NCBI GenBank assembly: GCA_026391355.1
Contig: JAPLDH010000016.1
Coordinates: 1 to 64,000 of the forward strand
DNA from: Bacteroidota bacterium
GTDB taxonomy: Bacteria; Bacteroidota; Bacteroidia; Bacteroidales; FEN-979
Direction: 5' to 3'
DNA length: 64,000 nt
The notes below the pieces were generated by a model. It was not told the origin of the DNA, did no database searches, and saw only the letters and a list, made by a program, of their open reading frames with translations. The position numbers were made by a program, and so were the translations under genes. Of the stretch, positions 61,293 through 64,000 are shown one piece after another (position 1 is the first letter of the stretch; the number at the start of each line of letters is the position of its first letter).

Positions 61293-62405
61293 TTAACAAT
61301 TCCATGCTTCAAAGCCACGTTCAGAAATGAGATATTCGCAATTTTGCTGCAACTGTTTAATTGCTGAATCTTGCCATACCAATTCAGAATTGTTTCCGAG
61401 CAAAGTAACCTTGATTTCCTTTTGAAATTTTATATTTTCAACCTTGTCAAGCATTTCCCAGTAATAAAGTAATTGTTCCTTATGTTTTTCAATCGTTTCC
61501 GGAGTAGGAATCTTTTCCCTCTTGATATTGTTGATTGTTCTTTTCGTCGGTAACAAATTCCACAGATCATTATTTCGCCATACAGAAAATGGAATAACAT
61601 GATCAATCTCGTATTGTCTAATGGGGTCGCCTGTCCAGACGCAATATAATTTTCCAGAATTTTTCAGCTCAGATTCGAAAATTTTTTTTGAGTGTCGAAT
61701 ATCTCTGTCCGTCATTGGGTTCTTCGCGACGACAGCGATCACTTCTTCTTGAGATAACCGTTTTTTTGATGCATTTACAGAAAATTCAGCCCATTTGAGT
61801 AATAATGAATCCTGCCCGTTGATAAAGCTTCCTAAAATTTTAAAGGATTGATAGTAATCTGTAGGAATTGAGAATTTTCCGAAACTATCAATCAAAAAAT
61901 TGACATCAAACACGTATGGTATTAAATTTCTCCGGCCTGTTTCTATAGAAAAAATTGAGTATAATCTATGGTTGATGGAATAGCCAATATGTTTCATTGG
62001 CATTGTAGTTATAGCTTGATAAATTTGTTTTGAAAGAAGAAGAAATTCATTATTAAGATCTTTTGGAGCTCCGTTGCGTTTTAAATCTTCATAAAAACCA
62101 ATGAAACCATGCCTGTTTTTATAAATTGAAATAAGTTTCTGAAGTTGAATGCTAAAAGAGAGATTCTTCTCCCCATTAGATTGTGGAATTGAAATCTGAG
62201 ATTCCAGGATGGGGTAATAATACATCATCCATTTTTCAATCAGAAGTCCTGTTGGGATAAACACTTTGTTTCCGTAAATGGTAATGTAAGGAGAATTATC
62301 CTGTATGATATCAATAACTCCACGCAAAAGAGCAAATTTGTAAGTGGTCGCTTTGTTATCCCGCTCGATAATTTTATTGATTTCAGAAAAAACTTTATCG
62401 TTCAT
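61293..62405 (-). CDS. HNH endonuclease-domain protein
   Basis: A 370-residue protein with an HNH nuclease module near the C-terminus: YCVWTGDPIRQYEIDHVIPFS (residues 255-274) and NNDLWNLLPTKRTINNIKREKIP (278-300), that is D-H, N and N in the usual order, with the trailing K-rich loop. The first ~250 residues are unlike standard restriction enzymes; they are helical with a segment KHIGYSINHRLYSIFSIETGRRNLIPYVFDVNFLIDSFGKF and may sense a ligand or partner. A TAAATTTG -10 box (62417-62410) lies so close that the mRNA would be almost leaderless. The HIT gene follows directly. A defence role is plausible but unproven. Confidence 0.85.
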   Translation of the reverse strand: MNDKVFSEINKIIERDNKATTYKFALLRGVIDIIQDNSPYITIYGNKVFIPTGLLIEKWMMYYYPILESQISIPQSNGEKNLSFSIQLQKLISIYKNRHGFIGFYEDLKRNGAPKDLNNEFLLLSKQIYQAITTMPMKHIGYSINHRLYSIFSIETGRRNLIPYVFDVNFLIDSFGKFSIPTDYYQSFKILGSFINGQDSLLLKWAEFSVNASKKRLSQEEVIAVVAKNPMTDRDIRHSKKIFESELKNSGKLYCVWTGDPIRQYEIDHVIPFSVWRNNDLWNLLPTKRTINNIKREKIPTPETIEKHKEQLLYYWEMLDKVENIKFQKEIKVTLLGNNSELVWQDSAIKQLQQNCEYLISERGFEAWNC

Positions 62406-62501
62406 CTAACAAATTTAATCCATTTTCCAGAAACTTCATTTATCGTTTTAGTTACTCTGAATTTTGGACATGTAAAATTATAGTTTCATTTTGTCAAAGC
62501 A

Positions 62502-62611
62502 CCACCCCCAGATTTACCGTAAAGTTAATTGTCAAATGATCCTGGCTTAGGGTTGCGCTCTTCGGAGGTGGTAGTATTGCACCGGGGTGGGAAAGCTGGG
62601 GAAGGATAATT
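62502..62611 (-). repeat. Direct repeat copy A flanking the DUF4160/DUF2442 pair
   Basis: About 80 percent identical by eye to 63457-63570. On the minus strand it decodes as the end of a protein, LSQDHLTINFTVNLGVVL then stop. The pattern of changes keeps that peptide, suggesting it descends from the 3' end of a gene. Confidence 0.75.
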
Positions 62612-62710
62612 CAAAATGCAAAATGCAAAGTGCAAAATGCAAAATGAAGAAAAGTTTTGCCAGTTTGCCAGTTTGCCAGTTTGCATTTGTATAGTAAGAC
62701 TTTACATTCG

Positions 62711-62727
62711 CCTGGCCGGCAGGCAGG
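62711..62727. repeat. GC-rich dispersed palindrome, copy 3
   Basis: CCTGGCCGGCAGGCAGG, relative of the copies at 57-72 and 1565-1584. All three lie in mobile or accessory stretches of the window. Confidence 0.5.
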
Positions 62728-62824
62728 GGTTATACTTGAATGGTGTATTGTTTAGTATGTCATTTACAGGTTTGGTGAAAACTCACCTCCGGAATCAGCC
62801 CCGCATTATGTAGTTATGGGCCTG

Positions 62825-63073
62825 TCAGGCCACATGGCGTTTTTGTAAAAGGTTTAGTAGCCCATTAATTGATAGATCTTCATCTATACCTGGCCAATGA
62901 ATTCCGTAACCGGAGGGAGATAGTTGAAAATTATTCCGGTCTTTTTCATCAGCTTTGGCTAACTTATCTGATATTTCAATGATTTTAAAGTAATATTTTT
63001 GATCATTAAGAATTAAAACAAGATTTTCCTGTTCAAAATAAATTTTGGATATTTTATACGCTGGTTCCATCAT
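62825..63073 (-). CDS. DUF2442-domain protein
   Basis: An 82-residue protein with the DUF2442 fold pattern: VLILNDQKYYFKIIEISDKLAKADEKDRNNFQLSPSGYGIHWPGIDEDLSINGLL; the GIHWPxIDEDLSIxGLL end is diagnostic. The family regularly sits next to DUF4160 and is usually treated as the antitoxin-like partner, though biochemical proof is limited. Its ATG abuts the DUF4160 stop at 63074, so the two are coupled. Confidence 0.88.
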   Translation of the reverse strand: MMEPAYKISKIYFEQENLVLILNDQKYYFKIIEISDKLAKADEKDRNNFQLSPSGYGIHWPGIDEDLSINGLLNLLQKRHVA

Positions 63074-63325
63074 TTAATGTGTTTTAAAATATCTGTTCCA
63101 CTCCGATACAATGTAATCAAAATGTTCATATAGGATTTTCTTGATTTCTCTTTTTGCCTGGGAGGTGGCGTTGAATGAAAAGGCTTCCTTAATTTCAAAA
63201 TTTTCAAAGTCAATCCAGAATTTTATTTCCATTTCCGCTTTTTCAGCATGAACGTGCATTGGTTCATGGCTTTCATTGGAATAGAAAAAGATTCTCCAGC
63301 CGGCGATTACAAGAATGGTTGGCAT
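63074..63325 (-). CDS. DUF4160-domain protein (putative toxin-like partner)
   Basis: An 83-residue protein with the DUF4160 signature ILVIAGWRIFFYSNESHEPMHVHAEKAEMEIKFWIDF; the H-x-H pair in PMHVHAEK is the conserved core. It is the first gene of a two-gene unit with DUF2442. A full-consensus promoter ends about 10 nt before the ATG, so the mRNA should start within a few nucleotides of the start codon. The pair lies between two diverged direct repeats. Confidence 0.88.
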   Translation of the reverse strand: MPTILVIAGWRIFFYSNESHEPMHVHAEKAEMEIKFWIDFENFEIKEAFSFNATSQAKREIKKILYEHFDYIVSEWNRYFKTH

Positions 63326-63334
63326 TTTTTATTT

Positions 63335-63366
63335 CAAAGGTACGAAGGAAATCTTCAACTGTCAAA
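63335..63366 (-). promoter_or_regulatory. Bacteroidetes-type promoter of the DUF4160/DUF2442 pair
   Basis: On the minus strand TTTG (63366-63363), 20 nt, TACCTTTG (63342-63335). The predicted start near 63328 leaves only about 3 nt before the ATG. Confidence 0.7.
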
Positions 63367-63691
63367 TTTTAGGATGATCAACAAAGCAACGGTATAAGTT
63401 CGTGCCAATTTCTGGACAATCATAAAACAGAGATTTCCGGGTTCTTGTTCAGAACGCAACCCCCAGATTTACCGTAAAGTTAATTGTCAAATAATCCTGG
63501 TTTAGCCTTGCGCTAATTGTAGGTTGGTAATATCGCACCGGGGGGCGGAGTTTACGGGAGGGAAAATCCAAAATCTAAAATTCAAGGGCTAAAATGCAAT
63601 GTGCAAGGTGCAATAATTTGCATTTTGCAGGTGTTACACGTTAGATTTGACGCTTTTACACTTGTTTATTTTTCGTTTGTTTAGAAAATCG
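63367..63691. other. Non-coding stretch holding repeat copy B
   Basis: Holds direct repeat copy B (63457-63570) and a degenerate TGCAA word repeat (63591-63625). No gene-like frame was seen apart from the coding-like tail inside the repeat. Confidence 0.5.
63457..63570 (-). repeat. Direct repeat copy B flanking the DUF4160/DUF2442 pair
   Basis: Counterpart of 62502-62611. The minus-strand frame ends QDYLTINFTVNLGVAF then stop, a peptide with a terminal aromatic residue like the last strand of an outer-membrane barrel. No upstream part of such a gene is present. Confidence 0.75.
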
Positions 63692-64000
63692 TCAGACATT
63701 CTTGTTTTCAAGCTTTGTTTTCATTTTACTCTTGATTGCTGTGAAAAGCTTTACCAGTTCATCAACTTCTGCTCGAATCTGTGATGTGTTGACATCCTTT
63801 AAAAGATTGGTCCGGGTGATATAGTCCAGCCAATATTGCGTTTCATCACACTCCTCTACGACAATGCATATTTTTGAGAAAAACTCTCCATCGGACCGAC
63901 TCCTTGTTGCAGCACGGTAATTTGCTGCGACAGACGATGAGCATCGTATTAACTGATTGATGATTGGTCGTGATAAGGATGAAACCCGAACACCTTCGAA
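63692..64000 (-). CDS. Four-helix-bundle protein (23S rRNA-intervening-sequence family), partial
   Basis: An open frame of 102 codons enters from the right edge and ends at a TGA (63692-63694). It reads ...INQLIRCSSSVAANYRAATRSRS, then FFSKICIVVEECDETQYWLDYITRTNLL, and a lysine-rich tail ending KTKLENKNV. These blocks are the hallmark of the S23/four-helix-bundle family, small pentameric proteins sometimes encoded inside 23S rRNA intervening sequences but more often, as here, as stand-alone genes in Bacteroidetes. The N-terminal ~15-20 residues lie outside the window. Function unknown. Confidence 0.85.
   Translation of the reverse strand, partial: FEGVRVSSLSRPIINQLIRCSSSVAANYRAATRSRSDGEFFSKICIVVEECDETQYWLDYITRTNLLKDVNTSQIRAEVDELVKLFTAIKSKMKTKLENKNV

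Larger units (their letters stand above)
62406..62824. other. Non-coding stretch with repeat copy A and word repeats
   Basis: Contains the ~110-bp direct repeat copy A (62502-62611), the 29-nt TGCAAAA word repeat (62612-62640), three tandem copies of TTTGCCAG (about 62657-62682) and a GC palindrome (62711-62727). No plausible gene. Confidence 0.6.

Overview
The window looks like a chromosomal stretch of an uncultured Bacteroidota (Bacteroidales-like) organism. Three things point there: six genes carry, or are related to carriers of, type IX secretion (T9SS) sorting domains with the YPNP motif; DUF2723, UMF1-type MFS and FISUMP families are present; and the recognisable promoters are of the Bacteroidetes TTTG-N20-TAnnTTTG type. 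No rRNA, tRNA or CRISPR array was seen.

Layout. 1-1.9 kb: mobile edge, with the 3' end of a group II intron, a compact RelE-type toxin-antitoxin cassette flanked by 17-bp inverted repeats, and an integrase-like gene that stops at an attC-like palindrome. 1.9-6.3 kb: a DUF2723 membrane glycosyltransferase-like gene and tyrS. 6.4-16.2 kb: two tandem paralogous secreted multidomain proteins, then an M13 metallopeptidase lipoprotein. 16.2-19.4 kb: UMF1-type transporter, Omp85-like outer-membrane protein, small membrane protein. 19.6-30.4 kb: a 3,599-residue T9SS cargo with 21 Ig/PKD-like repeats. 30.6-35.3 kb: a YadA-head/tail-fibre-like repeat protein, a coiled-coil protein and a PQQ-like propeller. 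35.6-39.0 kb: a gene graveyard (histidine kinase, AAA ATPase, PDZ and DGT-repeat relics) around one intact DUF4143 ATPase. 39.1-45.6 kb: a conserved hypothetical and two more T9SS cargo genes, one a third paralogue of the 6.4-14 kb pair.

45.9-53.5 kb is an AT-rich, tightly overlapping eight-gene operon (GNAT, acyl carrier protein, SDR reductase, split transketolase, AMP ligase, LuxE-like and LuxC-like proteins) followed by a GT4 glycosyltransferase. I read it as a pathway that activates an acyl group, reduces it to an aldehyde and condenses it with a ketol unit, probably to decorate a surface glycan or make a small metabolite. This is the best candidate for an undescribed system here. 54.9-59.8 kb has two more surface proteins. 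60-64 kb is accessory: an orphan gene, an HNH endonuclease/HIT pair, a DUF4160/DUF2442 pair between two diverged direct repeats, and a four-helix-bundle protein cut by the window edge.

All calls rest on reading the sequence and recalled family knowledge; no database search was possible.
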